From Rhinopithecus roxellana (taxonomy: Eukaryota; Chordata; Mammalia; Primates; Cercopithecidae), in contig NC_044552.1 of the NCBI RefSeq assembly GCF_007565055.1, positions 149,997,859-150,061,858 on the forward strand: a DNA stretch of 64,000 nucleotides, in the 5' to 3' direction. Numbering within the stretch: position 1 is the first letter of the stretch; each line of letters opens with the position of its first letter. Positions 11,311 through 23,370 of this stretch are shown piece by piece. The position numbers and the translations under genes were made by a program. The notes under the pieces are model-generated. The model was given only the letters and a program-made list of their open reading frames with translations. It ran no database searches and was not told the DNA's origin.

Positions 11311-12840
11311 AAGAGAAAAGTGTGGGGCTCGCAGGAAAGCTGGCCCCGCAGACTGTGAGCACAGAGGCATCTTAGAAGCCATGACCCCAGCACGTTCTCC
11401 ACAGCATGACTATGGATCGCCTCCCACAAAGGCGCACCTCTAACCGTCCTGCTACAGCGAGACCCCCTTTGTCCCAGGCACAGGCTAGAGGCCTAAGGTA
11501 CATCTCGGTGGAGGGACTTCTCTGGACTTGGGCCGGGGGCATGTGTGGCTCAAGCTCTGATGCCTGTAGGATTTATGTGAAGCCAGTTCAAGTCCAGAAA
11601 TGACTCATCTGTTTGCTGAGCAAGTTCTGATTTCTGTCCATGTGGTCTCAGCCCTGACTGCAAGATACCAGTTTAAATCTGCACCTGCTAGTTGAACGGA
11701 GACAAAGCTTCAGCAAGGAGCTATTGTAGGATATTAGCCAGGACCCACAGCCCACTGAAACCTGGGTCTCTCTGGAGGCGGGAGACAGCCCTGTTTGTAG
11801 GAATTCTTTTGTGAATAGTTCCTCAGCAGGCATTCTGATTAAGAAAGAAATCCCTTTAAAAGCAGAAAAATCACACGCTAGAATTTCTAGGTGTTCTCAT
11901 CAACTCTTCTGGAGCAAATAGTTAAAATAATTTACATATATTTGAATAGATTGAAATTAAATACAGTTTAATAATTTTTAGGATGAGATTGGCCAACTCA
12001 GCTTAAAAGGCTGAAGAGACGGAAACCATTAACAGTTTAAATAATCCCTTAGCCGCTGCTGGGACTCAGAAGACAATCCCCCAAAATGCAGGCCTCAGCA
12101 GCGGCCTCAGAAGCAAAAGGTATCCCCCGACCTTCTCCTGCCCTCCCTGCCTCTCAGCCCCATTCTCCCCTGAGGCACCACAGAAACAAGAATCCCTGTT
12201 CCTCCAGGAGAGTCATAGGAACCAGGACCCTTCTCCCCAAAGCCAGCCGTAAAACCTGGAAATAGACTCACTTTCCTCCGCCTTTCTCTGTAAAAACTGG
12301 CCGTGAGGAAATTATCGACCTACCTTGTTTGACTGCAGGTCATGAGACCCCCGTTCCAGAGAGGGCCCCGCCCCACAGAGGGAAGGGAGGCTCCCCAGAG
12401 AGGCCAGGAGGAACCTGGACAGCTAGGCCCTGCCGCTCCCCTCCACCCATCCGCCTTAGGTCAGTCCCTTTCTGTCCAGGCACATTCCTGCACAGCTGTC
12501 CACACTGCCTTGACGCCAAGCCTAAAGATGGCCAATTCCCCTCCAACTCCCCTGTGTGTTTGGGTCTTCAGTCCCAAGGCCTCTGTGTTCATCCATTTGT
12601 ATGCCTATTCTCCAGTTCACCTGCCTTTTGACAGCTGATTTCCCAGTGAACCTTCAGAGGGTGAAGGGAGAGCTTTCCTTTCACTCTACACTTCAAAAAC
12701 TCCTTTTTTCCCCCAGGCCTGTTCTCTAGCCCTGATGCTGGGACTCGCAGCTGGGACTCAGAAGGCTCTTTGTTTGACCCAGCGGGGTACGTTCCTCCCA
12801 GAGGAGAGAAGCTTGCACCGCACCATCTCCCTAGCCAGGT
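11311..12840. other. Intergenic sequence, no gene recognised
   Basis: Short open frames only. Several overlapping frames at 12,329-12,638 lie in GC-rich sequence and show no recognised domain. Confidence 0.5.
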
Positions 12841-12997
12841 GGCCCTGCAGGTGGTCCCCCCCTCGGCGGTGACTCCTATGGAGGGCCCCGACCCCGCAGG
12901 TGGTCCCCGCCTCGGCTGTGACTCCTATGGAGGGCCCCGACTCTGCAGGTGGTCCCCGCCTCGGCTGTGACTCCTATGGAGGGTCCTGCCCCTGTCA
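12841..12997. repeat. 49-bp minisatellite, 3 copies
   Basis: 'GTGGTCCCC' recurs at 12,851, 12,900 and 12,949, giving an exact 49-bp period. Each unit contains 'GTGACTCCTATGGAGGG'. Copies are nearly identical, which suggests recent expansion and a possibly variable copy number. Confidence 0.9.
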
Positions 12998-13621
12998 GTT
13001 CAGTGGCGGTGGAGGGGTGTGTTCTCCCATCATCAGGGGAAACTGCTCATCAGAATTCCCTCTGGCGTCAACCACAGGATATTTACCCACCAGAAGGGAA
13101 CAGAAGTCAACCCGGGAACCAGCTACTGCGGAGGCCCAGGACGGCGCAACAGAGCTTCCGTGTGGAGGAAGAATAGGGCAAAACCCAGAAAAGTTCATAG
13201 GTAGAATTCACATTCGTTGGTGATTAATTGGATGTAAAAGTTAAGAAGAGGAGAAGGTCCAAGCCAATTTTCAAATTGAGACTTTGGGCAAAGGGGAGAA
13301 TTGTTCTGTGACCAAGGGATAAGCTATAGAAAGAAGTGAGTTTAGATGGACAGCAGGCGAGGGAGAGGAGAGAAGGGTGATTTCCGTTTGTAGGCAACAC
13401 TGGTTTTGAGCTGCTTAAGGAACATCTGGATGAAGATGCACTGGAAGCCATTGGATTTGTGGGTATTGAGGAGTACCCACAGGAATGCGGCTGACCCGGA
13501 AATACTGCAAATCTGCTGCACAAATATTCACTACGCCACAGGCGGGTATTGCGTTAGAAACACAAGAGCAGGCAAGCGGAAGTTACTCTATGGGTCAGGT
13601 GGCAAAGAATAACAACCACAA
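12998..13621. other. Intergenic sequence, no gene recognised
   Basis: No recognised repeat or coding signal. Confidence 0.45.
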
Positions 13622-13820
13622 CCACTTCATTTACGGGGCGCTTATAATCTTCCCCAATGGGCTGAGTGCCTCATTATTTCACAGAATCCTCCCACGAACC
13701 AGCTGAGGTCCAGGACTGCTTCACAGTCGAGGAACAGAGGATTGGAGTCATCTGCCCAGCACACAGTGAGTTAAGTGGTAGAATGGGAAGCAGATTCCCG
13801 ACGGTCTGACCCCAGAGATG
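13622..13820 (-). repeat. MIR relic
   Basis: Reverse-strand MIR features: 'CTTATAATCTTCCCCAATGG', 'GAGGAACAGAGGATTGGAG', 'TGCCCAGCACACAGTGAG', then 'GTGGTAGAATGGGAAGC'. Confidence 0.55.
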
Positions 13821-14029
13821 CCCACAGTGCTTGTGGTCAGCACCGTTGGATGCTCGGGAGGAGTCTAAAGAGACAGAAACCAAAAGTTGTTGAGCTTGGC
13901 CACGTGGATCTACTGTGGCCCCCACGTGGGGAGGGTCAGGGGAGAACTACTTACAGTGTGAAACCATCAGCTTCTCCTGGTTTGCGATTTGAATGGGTGC
14001 ACAGGTCAGGGCACACTTAGAAAAAGTTG

Positions 14030-14329
14030 GGCCGGCACAGTGGCTCACGCCTGTAATCTCAGCACTTTGGGAGGCCAAGGCGGGCAGATCACTTAAGGTT
14101 AGGAGTTCGAGACCAGCCTGGCTAACATGGCGAAACCCTGTCTCTACTAAGACAATTAGCCAGGCATGGTGGTGCGCACCTGCAGTCCCAGCTACTTGGG
14201 AGGCTGAGGCACAAGAATGACTTGAACCCTTGAGGTGAAGGTTGTAATGAGCCGAGGTCACGTCACTGCACTCCATCCTGGGCAACAGAGCAAGACTGTC
14301 TCAAAAACAAAAAAGAAAAATAAAGAAAA
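14030..14329 (+). mobile_element. Alu (AluS-like), full length
   Basis: Begins GGCCGGCACAGTGGCTCACG and ends in an A-rich tail. The 10-bp direct repeat AGAAAAAGTT at 14,019-14,028 and 14,330-14,339 is the likely target-site duplication. Confidence 0.97.
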
Positions 14330-14701
14330 AGAAAAAGTTTGACTGTAAGAAAAGAAGAGTTTGGGGCAGCATAGATCATAACACTGGGTCCCAGGGAGAA
14401 GGTTTCTTTCTTTCTTTTGGAGGAAGAGATAAGCAGGTGAGAAGAGAAGCGATGGGAAGAGTGAGTGTAGAGACACAGAGGACATTTGACAAAGACAGCC
14501 TGAGAAACTGGGCTCCAGGTGCAGGAGAGAAGGAAGAGCCTGCCTGGGGAAGGTAGCAGGAGCGTGCAGGTGCACCAAGGACAGCAGCCGGATGGGGCAG
14601 CCAGGCAGGGCTCCGGTCAATGGGGTTACCTTGCTGCCCTCAGTGTATCAAATAGCACTCAGGTTCCCCTAATGACAAAGGACAGATCAACCTAAAAAGT
14701 A

Positions 14702-15121
14702 TGTCAACCTAAAAAGCACACAGAGAGGAGTCCTCTAAAAGCAAATAATATTTATTCGGGGATAGGGCACTGCAATGGGAATAGCATGCCATGGTAAACT
14801 ATGTGTGTATTCAGAAGAGTGAAGGAAGACAAAGTTATTAAAGGAAAAATGAGAAGGTTTATGTCATTGTTTTGAGAAAATTCTCTTTGGCTACTGGGAC
14901 CAATAAAAAGAGTGGGGCCAGTCCAGGATTAAATAGGCACTTGCTGGGCAGATGTGCCTTTTGTGTAGGGCGCAATGGGCCTTTGTGCAAGCTCACATCG
15001 TTCGCAGAGTCTATCGTGATTGTTTTCATGCTTAAGAACCCTCCCTTCATGGCCTTTTCTTGTATTATTTGTCAGGGTTTTCAACACAAGTGACTCCATT
15101 TTGATTCTGGTAACTTTCACA
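14702..15121 (-). mobile_element. 3' LTR of a degraded endogenous retrovirus
   Basis: Read on the minus strand, the LTR runs from TGTGAAAGT (at 15,121) to AGGTTGACA (at 14,702), i.e. TG...CA ends. It contains an AATAAA near 14,747-14,756. It matches 19,249-19,688 along its length. Directly upstream of its TG (plus 15,122-15,131) is the purine run AAAAGAGGAA, as expected for a polypurine tract next to a 3' LTR. Family not assigned. Confidence 0.8.
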
Positions 15122-18100
15122 TTCCTCTTTTGATCAAGATCTTTCTCTGATCAACCATCCTGCAGTTAGGTTTTGATTCCCCTCGGTGCCAGGATGGACC
15201 TGTCTTGATTTGTTCTGGTCTGCTTCTACATTGGAGGGAGTGACTGGTGACAAGGAGTCAGTGTTGAAATCCATTCAGCCACATTTGAGCAAGAAGGGAG
15301 GCCTGGAGGGAGTGGTCCTCAGACTAAGCCTGCTTGGAGTTCAATTTTGTTAACTTGTTATTAAGCTCAATTTCATCTGTTCTGTAGGTGTTTGCTGTTA
15401 ACTCAGAGTGCTGGGCCAGCATCCTTCTGTTAGGAGGTGTACTTCTGCAGAAATTTGACAAGCAACAGACACAAAATGTAAAAAAGACAATAGAAAGTAA
15501 AATTAAGAGTAATCTCTCAAACCCAGGTTATGTCATGCTTTTGAGACATGAACGTAGGCTGAAAGGCTACCAATTAAATACATTAGATGACCACCATTCT
15601 GTCAAGTTTAAAAGGCAGGCATCAAGAGAAGTAAGAGTGTCACTGCAACATAGAGTGCTGTTTCCATAACCTTAGGAAAGGCTCTCTGTGGTGTGAAAGC
15701 ATCAGCTTCTGCTGGTTTGCAATTTGAATGTCTCTGGTTATGACATCAGGAGGTTTGGTGAATTTTTTGTTTGACTTATACATTGGGTATCAGACTTGTT
15801 CCTTAAAATTAATCTAGGTTCAGCTTATAGGACTTCAGGAATGGTTTCCATTTTTAGTATCTTTATGGAAAAAAAATTGGATTGGAGGAACCTAGAATTT
15901 AGGAGTTAGTCTAGTCTTTAGGTAGAAACGAGAACTCTAAAACAATGCACAGAGCTATAATCTAATAGCAAGTATATTGGCAGGTTTTCTCAGAAATGTA
16001 ACTTCTTCTCTCTATATTAATCACACAGGAATCTCAGATTTTAAAATATCTTGAGGCAAGAAAATCAAACTAATACTGACTATAGATTCCACCTACTGTC
16101 TCAAGGTTCCTGGGCCTGCCAGAAAGTGACAATTTTCGTGACTATAAGATCCTACTAACCCTTACAAACAGGCATTCTATGCACATCCCCAAATGTGATA
16201 TTTCAGACAAAACCTTGGAAATGTAACCAATGTTTTCAATTGTATCCTCTTATCAAGGGAGAGCGAAATCATATTGAACTTACGCGAATAGCCATATTGC
16301 CAAAAGGTAATGAGAATAAAAATACATCCTGATGATTTCTAATCCTGGCAGAATCAATTAGGGAAAAAAAGGAAATACTTCCACCTTTGTTCACAAAAGT
16401 ATGCTTCACCAAGTTACTATAAACTGTAGATAACTTAAGAGAGAAAATTCCCTTAAGTCTGGAAAACAAACAAACAAAAAAAAATCCCAACAATGTCCCA
16501 GATGAAAGTAATGGAAATATTACCTCCATCAGTTATTCAGCTTATGTGATTAATTTTTGTTCTGCTTGATCTCCATTAGCAGCTTCATGAACCCATCCAT
16601 TTCCTCATTAACGTTCTAAAAATCTTTAGTCTATTGATCTTAAAGTTATAAGAAAACTGTAATTAAGAGTACTGTTAGAGTCTTTTCATGAATCTGACTG
16701 CAAAAGCTTTCAGACAATAGTCAAAACAGTAACTGTGAATGACAGAGACTTAGAATAGCCATGGTTATAAATCTGAATGAAAATTTACCGTTATCAGAAA
16801 TTGACAGGAAAACTTGGTTATTTTGTGGCATACAGCATTAAAAAAACAGAATTAGGACCTGATGATGTACTAGACTTCTCAGAGTTTTGTGCAATTTTGG
16901 AACATTCATATCAATAACACACCCATCAATGTAACTGAAGGAGTCTCTAGCATCTCTCACCATCTGACAGTGCTTACCATGCAATTTACCAAAAAAGCCT
17001 AATATTTAATATTTCTACAAGATGACAGAGACATCTTTTTAACTCCTTAAGGGCCTGAATGGAAAATCTATAATTTTAGGTCAAAACTACTTAATGTAGA
17101 ATTTTGATATTGGGGACGCCCATCAAAGATACCAAAAGTTGGTAATGCTGATTATACCAGATTTTACCATGTAGACACAATATATAACATCATACACATG
17201 TATATGTGTAAGCACACCTGAATGCACATATGTACACACAAAGATCTTACAGTTTGCATTTTAGGATTTTAGTCATAAGACAGTAAACGTACCAACCCAT
17301 CAGTATAGAAAAGATAGTTAGATCCAAATTATGTTTCCGACAAATTGGGACACCTTCACGTGGCTGAACTTGTTCTTTCCCTGGCAGATAATCTAATGAA
17401 GGTGATGGACCAATGTTTTGGGTAAAGCAGTTTCCATAGCAGTTTGATTTTTAAAGAAAACTTTGTTCTTTTTTACCCTTTGTTCAGTTTCAAATGAGTT
17501 CAGGGTTAAATTTTCAGTGTTTACATTTCTGCTAGGGCTGGCTGAATTACATACAATAAATTCTCCAAGTGGCCTTGGACTAGCAACAAATCTATCTTGT
17601 TTTATCAGTCTGGTTTGGTTGACTAGTCTATGCCGGCAGGGAACCATTTTAGCAGAGTTTTTTTTACTTTTCTGTCCCGTCATGGCAAGACAAAAGAACT
17701 TTTATGCTAGACAGAAGTACTTTTATATTTTTTCTATGAACTCAGGATTTTGACCAGTTTGATCTCAGGGCCTAACTTTTATAAACATTTTCTACTATTT
17801 TTCTTTTGTAATATCATTCCTTCAATTAACTGTTCCATTACTCTAAGCAATTGTTAGTCAGACAAATCTAAATTTACATTTCCAGAAGGTGTCTCATTGT
17901 TGGTTGCCATGGAGCTGTGGTAATTTGTAAAGTCAGTAATTTGAAAGCCCTTTAATACTTTTTTAAAACCTTGTCTGGCATGTCATGAGCAATGAATTTT
18001 ATCTCAACATCTGCAGAATAATTAGCAAATGCAAAGTAGGAAGAAAAAAATGTGTATGTATACATAGAGAGAGAAAAGTTAGAAGACTCTACAAGTTAAC

Positions 18101-19248
18101 TCTGAAGCTGTAGCCTGAAGGAAAAATGAGCTTGGGGAGTTCAAAATATCCCCATGGCCAGTGTGGTAGCTCACGCCTATAATCTCAGCACTTTGGGAGG
18201 CCGAGGCAGGCAGATCACAAGGTCAGGAGTTCAAGACCAGCCTGGCCAACATGGTGAAACTCCGTCTCTACTAAAAATAGAAAAATGAGCTTGGCATGAT
18301 GGCACACGCCTGTAATCCCAGCTACTCAGGAGGCTGAGGCAGGCAAATCACTTGAATTTTGGGGGCGGAGGTTGCAGTGAGCCAAGATCCTGGGCACTGC
18401 ACTCCAGCCTGGGCAATAGAGCAAGACTCCATCTCAAAAAAAAAAAAAAAAAAGGGAAGGTCCCCATGATGACCAATGATTTAAACACGTGCACCGGGAA
18501 ACACTTGTAACCATTTGGACTCCCAGAAAGCTTGGTGGGCCTTAGTATTTGAGAATTCCATTTCGTTTCTTCAAGAGCCAAGAAAAGCCCGTAGGTCCTA
18601 TGGAGCCGTGTGAGCAGCTTGGGTCAGTGTCTTAGACGGCGGCGACTGCCGGGTGGCTTCTAGTTAGCCGTCCCACACGCACCATGAAGAATGTCTGTGT
18701 TTGCTCTGGGAAGATTTTTTAGAAACAATCAAGGGGAAAAAGAGCCAAACTATTTAAAGATGCACAAAACCAAACCAAAATGAGCCAACATCAGAGTGCT
18801 CACAAAATTCTAACCAGACACTCCGATCCAACGAAATATTACATTGGACAGAAAGAACCCAAAGTCAGTCCACCCGAGAAGACAAGAGCCTCGGAGGCAG
18901 AAGGTAAAATCCACAGGAAGCATGGCACTCAAACCAGAGGGGCCCTGGCCTTTGTACCCCAGAGAACTTGCCAAGAAGGCAAAAAGTCCCCCATTATCCC
19001 AGAAGGGGCATGAGCTCTTTTATTTCAGGTGGTCCTATAACCCAACCAATTCCCAGACAAAGTAAAAAAGCTTCTACCGAAATGAGGGCGGCTCAGCCTG
19101 AGAGAGCACTCACCCAGGCAGGAGAGGTGATGGAGTCCCCATGGAAGCAGAGACCTCAATGGGGTCCAGTGAGAAATGCACACAGGTCCAAGAACCGCCC
19201 TTCCTTCCAATCGCGATGTTTCTTCAGCTCCTGCGCGCACACCATCTT
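15122..19248 (-). mobile_element. Internal region of the minus-strand endogenous retrovirus, decayed
   Basis: Lies between two same-orientation LTRs, is AT-rich, and has no long open frame in any frame; the longest I see are under 110 codons. No gag, pol or env motif can be read with confidence, so this is either heavily decayed or was a non-autonomous element. The 18,156-18,453 Alu inserted into it later. The sequence just inside the 5' LTR (minus strand from 19,248) should hold the primer-binding site, but I could not match it to a tRNA. Confidence 0.6.
18156..18453 (+). mobile_element. Alu (AluS-like), full length
   Basis: Complete two-monomer Alu with an 18-A tail inside the endogenous retrovirus. 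TCCCCAT before (18,149-18,155) and after (18,461-18,467) is a possible target duplication. Confidence 0.96.
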
Positions 19249-19688
19249 TGTCAGCCTAAAGAACAAACAGAGACGGGCTCTCTAAAAGAAAATGACATGG
19301 ATTTGGGAATAGGCATTGCAATGAGAATATGTGTGCCATAGTAAACTATGTGCATATTCAGGGAGGTAAAGGAAGACAGAGGTTTTTAAAGGAAAAATGA
19401 GGATGGAGGTCACATCGTTGTTTTGAGATGATTATTCTTAGCTACAGGAATCAATAATAACAAGGGTGGTGCCAGTCCTGGGCTGGACAGGCAGTTGCTG
19501 GGCAGATGTCTGCACTTCTGTGTAAGGCCGAGATGCCTTTGTATGAAGCTGTGGGTTTTGCAGAGTCTTTTGTGACGGTTCCTACTGTCAGGCATTCATA
19601 CATAAGAACTCCCCCTTTACCGCCTTTCCTGGCCTGTTTCTCGGGTTTTAATGTAAGTGACTCCATTTTTATTCTGACGACTTTCACA
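19249..19688 (-). mobile_element. 5' LTR of a degraded endogenous retrovirus
   Basis: Partner of 14,702-15,121. On the minus strand it starts TGTGAAAGTC at 19,688 and ends GGCTGACA at 19,249. Shared blocks include 'AGTAAACTATGTG', 'GGAAAAATGAG', 'TTGCTGGGCAGATGT' and 'GTGACTCCATTTT'. No 5-bp target duplication is obvious around the pair. Confidence 0.8.
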
Positions 19689-20462
19689 GGTGAACTGTTT
19701 CTGAAGACACAACTTAGTGAGCAGGTCACTGACCTTTGTCTGTTTAAATCTAAGCAGAACCTCGTGGGTGATTGGGAGAAACCTTGGGAGTGAAGCCAGC
19801 TCCGGACCGTCACATCAGAGAAGCGCAAGAGTAAACCCTGTCCAAAGAAGGAGGGACCAGGGTGGCCTGGGCCTCCCCTGCCACACCCCAGGGATTCTGC
19901 AGAAAAATCACAGGCCACAAACACCCCCAAAACATGCGAGAATCACCGGCACACCACTCAAGCCACGTGGAATTCGTTCTCCTGAGACAGAGTGGTTCAT
20001 GGGGACGGAGGACACACTGGCCCTGCCGAAGCTTTATTTTTAGGTCAGTGAATCTTAATGTTCATCTGAAGAAAACTTAGGCTTTTCCAAAATGAGGATC
20101 TTTTGCTTAGCATACATTTCCTCCACCAAGGCGAATATTTTGTAAGTGCACCACACTCTGCCCTCCTGTTTTTCTTCCTCCCAGGCCGTAATGCGAGCAC
20201 AGAGCAATCTCACCTGCTGACATTCATGGCTCAGTGTCGAGATGTCTGCCAAGTCTCTCTGCAGTTAAAGGTATCTGACCAGCTCCTCTCAAGGCCGAGT
20301 CTTTCTCTGTATTTCTCAGCATGGAACACACTGTATTTTTTCATTTCTGTACCAGACAAACCTTGAACACCTGCCATGCACCGGACCAGGAGGCTGAGAG
20401 ACGTCACAGGCCAGCTTCCGTCAGGAACTTAGAATTTTGCCAGTGACATCAGATGCACCCTC
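19689..20462. other. Unassigned sequence
   Basis: No coding gene or known repeat recognised; short open frames only. Confidence 0.45.
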
Positions 20463-20476
20463 AAATGTGGGCCAGA

Positions 20477-20763
20477 GACAGGGCGCATTGGCTCACACCT
20501 GTAATCCCAGCACTTTGGGAAGTGGAGGCAGGTGGATCACCTGAGGTCAGGAGTTCAAGACCAGCCTGACCAACATGGTGAAACCCTGTCTCTACTAAAC
20601 ACAAAAAATTAGCTGAGTGTGGTGGTGGCACCTGTAATCCCAGCTACTCGGGGGCTGAGGCAGGAGAATGGCTTGAACCAGGGAGGTGGAGGTTGCAGTG
20701 AGCTGAGATTTCGCCACTGCACTCCAGCCTGGGCAACAGAGCCACACTCCATTTCAAAAAAAA
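20477..20763 (+). mobile_element. Alu (AluS-like), full length
   Basis: Two-monomer Alu with A tail. It is flanked by a 14-bp target duplication with one mismatch: AAATGTGGGCCAGA at 20,463-20,476 and AAATGTGGACCAGA at 20,761-20,774. Confidence 0.97.
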
Positions 20764-20774
20764 TGTGGACCAGA

Positions 20775-21239
20775 TAAAGCAAAGTGTGACTGCCACCACA
20801 GGAGTAACATGGAGCAGTGTCCTGAGATCCAAGCTACAAAAGGCTACATCGACCTAGGGTGTAGGGAACTCTGCATGGAGAAGCGGTGTCTATGCCAGAC
20901 TTGGCTCTAGGAAGTCTCTCTGCTAGAACTCCTTGCTCCATAATGTAACGAACAATGCCCCATGTGGATCGAGTTTCCCATTTCAGTCCTCGTTCTGTGC
21001 CGTCTGCCTCAGTGGGTGACACAGCCATGCACCAGTGGTGCAGGCTAAAGCCTGAGCATCACCCTTGATGAACGATTCAGGAAGTCCCTCGCTTAATGAC
21101 TGTGTTCAGCACTTCCTATGAGCAACCTTTATACAAGCTTTGCAAATACAGCAGCTAAGAACGTCGACAAAATCATCGTCTTTGTGGAGCTTACATTTTC
21201 TCACCCCCATGACTCGTCGGTCCCCAGGTCCTCTGGACT
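20775..21239. other. Unassigned sequence
   Basis: No recognised element or coding signal. Confidence 0.4.
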
Positions 21240-21580
21240 TTCCTTTCTAGGCCTCCCTCAAATCTGCCCCCACTCTCCAGCTCCAGGGCCACCCTGCAGC
21301 CTCTGCAGCAGCTCCCCAGGCCTCAAGGTCCCAGCTGCACCCTCTCGAATCCATTTCCCATGTTGTAAGAAGAGTAAACTTTCTGCCCAGAGGCTTGTTC
21401 ATGGCCCCCCAATGCCTTCTTGATGAAAAATCAGCCCTTCAGTGAAGCCCCCTGGGTCCCCTGAGGCTGGTCTCCTGCCTACAGCTCTGGCGGTACGTCC
21501 TACCCCTGGCTGTCCCCGTCCTGGCTGCTGGCCGCTTCACTGGCCTCGTCTCTGTTCCTCAGTCCCTCTGTATCTTCCCA
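21240..21580 (+). repeat. L2-like LINE fragment
   Basis: 'CCCAATGCCTTCTTGATGAAA', then 'CTGGTCTCCTGCCTACAGC' and a 'CTGGCCGCTTCACTGGCCTC' segment follow the order of the L2 3' region. Diverged; borders approximate. Confidence 0.4.
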
Positions 21581-22217
21581 TCCCAGGATGACCCAGCACA
21601 GCCCATCTTCCTGCACCCCCACATAGCAACCTCCTATCCCTCGCGCAGAGTCTCCGTCACCCCTGGAGGGAGGCTGCCCCTGTTATTCACCCTCTATGTA
21701 CTGAGCTTTGACAATTTGTCTAGAATGTCTCCTCCCATGGGACTGTGCGCCCACAGCAGCCAGGATGTCACCATTGCTTCCCTGGGGCTCAGCCTCGGGT
21801 TCCCCAGAAGGGCTCCCTTAATATGTGGGTTATCGTTCTGCTCCTACAATTGTTGGGGTGGTCCTCATGCCCCTCATCGCTGCCTTTAGAAGCCGTGCAA
21901 GAGAGAATGGACATGCTAACGTGACTCCATCTGGGACCTGAATGGTCCATCTGACAGGTGAAGGTTGGGTGGAATGTCCCTGGAAATGCTTTCTAACTCG
22001 CTTCCAGAGCACTAACCCCCAGCGCACTCACCTCCCCTGGACCTGCCCCCAGTGCATCACGTGTATCTCATCCTGACTCTGATTCCCTCTGGCTCGGCTA
22101 CTGTATGACTCCTCTGTCCTGCGACATCCTAGCTGAGTTTAAGGAGAAAGGTCTCTGTGAGGTGGCCTCTCCCTTCCTCTCCACAAGGCTGGACAATTCA
22201 CTTGACTGTTTTATTAA
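21581..22217. other. Unassigned sequence
   Basis: No recognised element or coding signal; the left part may be further L2. Confidence 0.4.
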
Positions 22218-22222
22218 AATGG

Positions 22223-22570
22223 TGATATGGTGATATGGTTTGGCTCTGTGTCCCCACGCAAATCTCATCTTGAATTGTAATCACCATGTGTCAAGGGAGG
22301 GGCCTGGGGGATGGTGATTGGATCGTGTGAAGGGTTTTTCCCTGTCTTTTCTCATGATCGTGAGGGAGTTCTCGTGAGATCTGGTTGTTTGATAAGTGTC
22401 TGGCATTTCCCTGCACACTCTCTCCTCTGCCAGCTTGTGAAGAGGGGCCTTCTGCCATGATTGTAAGTTTCCTGAGGCCTCCCCAGCCATCCAGAACTGT
22501 GAGTCTTGTGTTTATAAATTACCCAGTTTCAGGTAGTATCTTGACAGCAGTGGCAGGAGGGACTAATACA
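22223..22570 (+). mobile_element. Solo MST/THE1-type MaLR LTR
   Basis: Contains 'TGATATGGTTTGGCTCTGTG', 'TCTCATCTTGAATTGTAA', 'CTCCCCAGCCATCCAGAACTG' and ends GACTAATACA. The flanking direct repeat AATGG (22,218-22,222 and 22,571-22,575) is a 5-bp target duplication. Its first 8 bases, TGATATGG, are duplicated in tandem at the 5' edge. No internal sequence remains, so this is a solo LTR left by LTR-LTR recombination. Confidence 0.9.
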
Positions 22571-22839
22571 AATGGTTTTATCAGGTGTTTTCACATTATG
22601 AAGACACAACCTTGGGATGAGTCAAGGCAAAGACTCCATTGAGTAAAAAGCAACTTTATGTCCTCATGTGCAGATTCCCCCTGCAGGTTGAGGTCACAGG
22701 CAGTGGTGCTCTGGGCCTCTGGCTTCACCGGTGCAGCATGGGGGACAGGGCCATGTACCTCACATTGGGATTCGCAAAGGCATAATCCTAAGAAAGCCAC
22801 CCAGTACGACAGACGCCTGTGTGGGGCACTGAAGCCTGT
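22571..22839. other. Unassigned sequence
   Basis: Nothing recognised between the two LTRs. Confidence 0.4.
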
Positions 22840-23222
22840 TTCCCTGAGTTTGCCAGGGCTGTCCTCACACAAGATCACACACCGGATGTCTTAAACCATA
22901 GAAAGCCATTGCCTCACAGTCCTGGCCACTGGAAATCTCAGGTCGGCGTGTCGGCAGGATTGGCCCCTTCTGAGCCTAGATGGAGTATCTCTTCCAGGCC
23001 TCTCTCCTTGGTGTGTAGATGGCATCGTCTCCTGCGTCTCTTCCCTGCTTGTGTCCAAATATCCCCTTTTTATCAGGGCAGCAGTCGTACTGGGTTAAGG
23101 TCTACCCTAGTGACCTCACTTTCACTCTGTAGAGACCCTATTTCAAATAAAGTCACATTCGGAGATCCTTGGGGTTAGGATTGCAACATATGAATTTTGG
23201 GGACACAGTTCAACCCATCACA
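22840..23222 (-). mobile_element. MLT1-type MaLR LTR
   Basis: Reverse complement of the MLT1 order: 'GAGTTTGCCAGGGCTGTC', 'GCCATTGCCTCACAGTCCTG', 'CCTCTCTCCTTGGTGTGTAG', 'GACCCTATTTCAAATAAAG', 'AACATATGAATTTTGGGG'. Diverged but full-length-like. Confidence 0.85.
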
Positions 23223-23370
23223 AGGTTGGCTTAATAACAGTAATAATACCTCAGTGCAGGAGGGCCTGGATTTCAGCTCTGAGCTCAGTACCTCTGTCTC
23301 AGTTTCTCCTATCTAAAACAGGCCTAAATATATCTATTATACGCGACTGGAAAGACAGAGTCATAAATGT
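23223..23370 (+). repeat. Possible MIR relic
   Basis: A 'CTGTCTCAGTTTCTCCTATC' then 'TAAAACAGG' segment resembles the MIR core; weak. Confidence 0.35.

Noticed and set aside
15388..15669. 93-codon frame as a retroviral or host gene
   Set aside because: Lies antisense within the minus-strand retrovirus, with no recognised motif.
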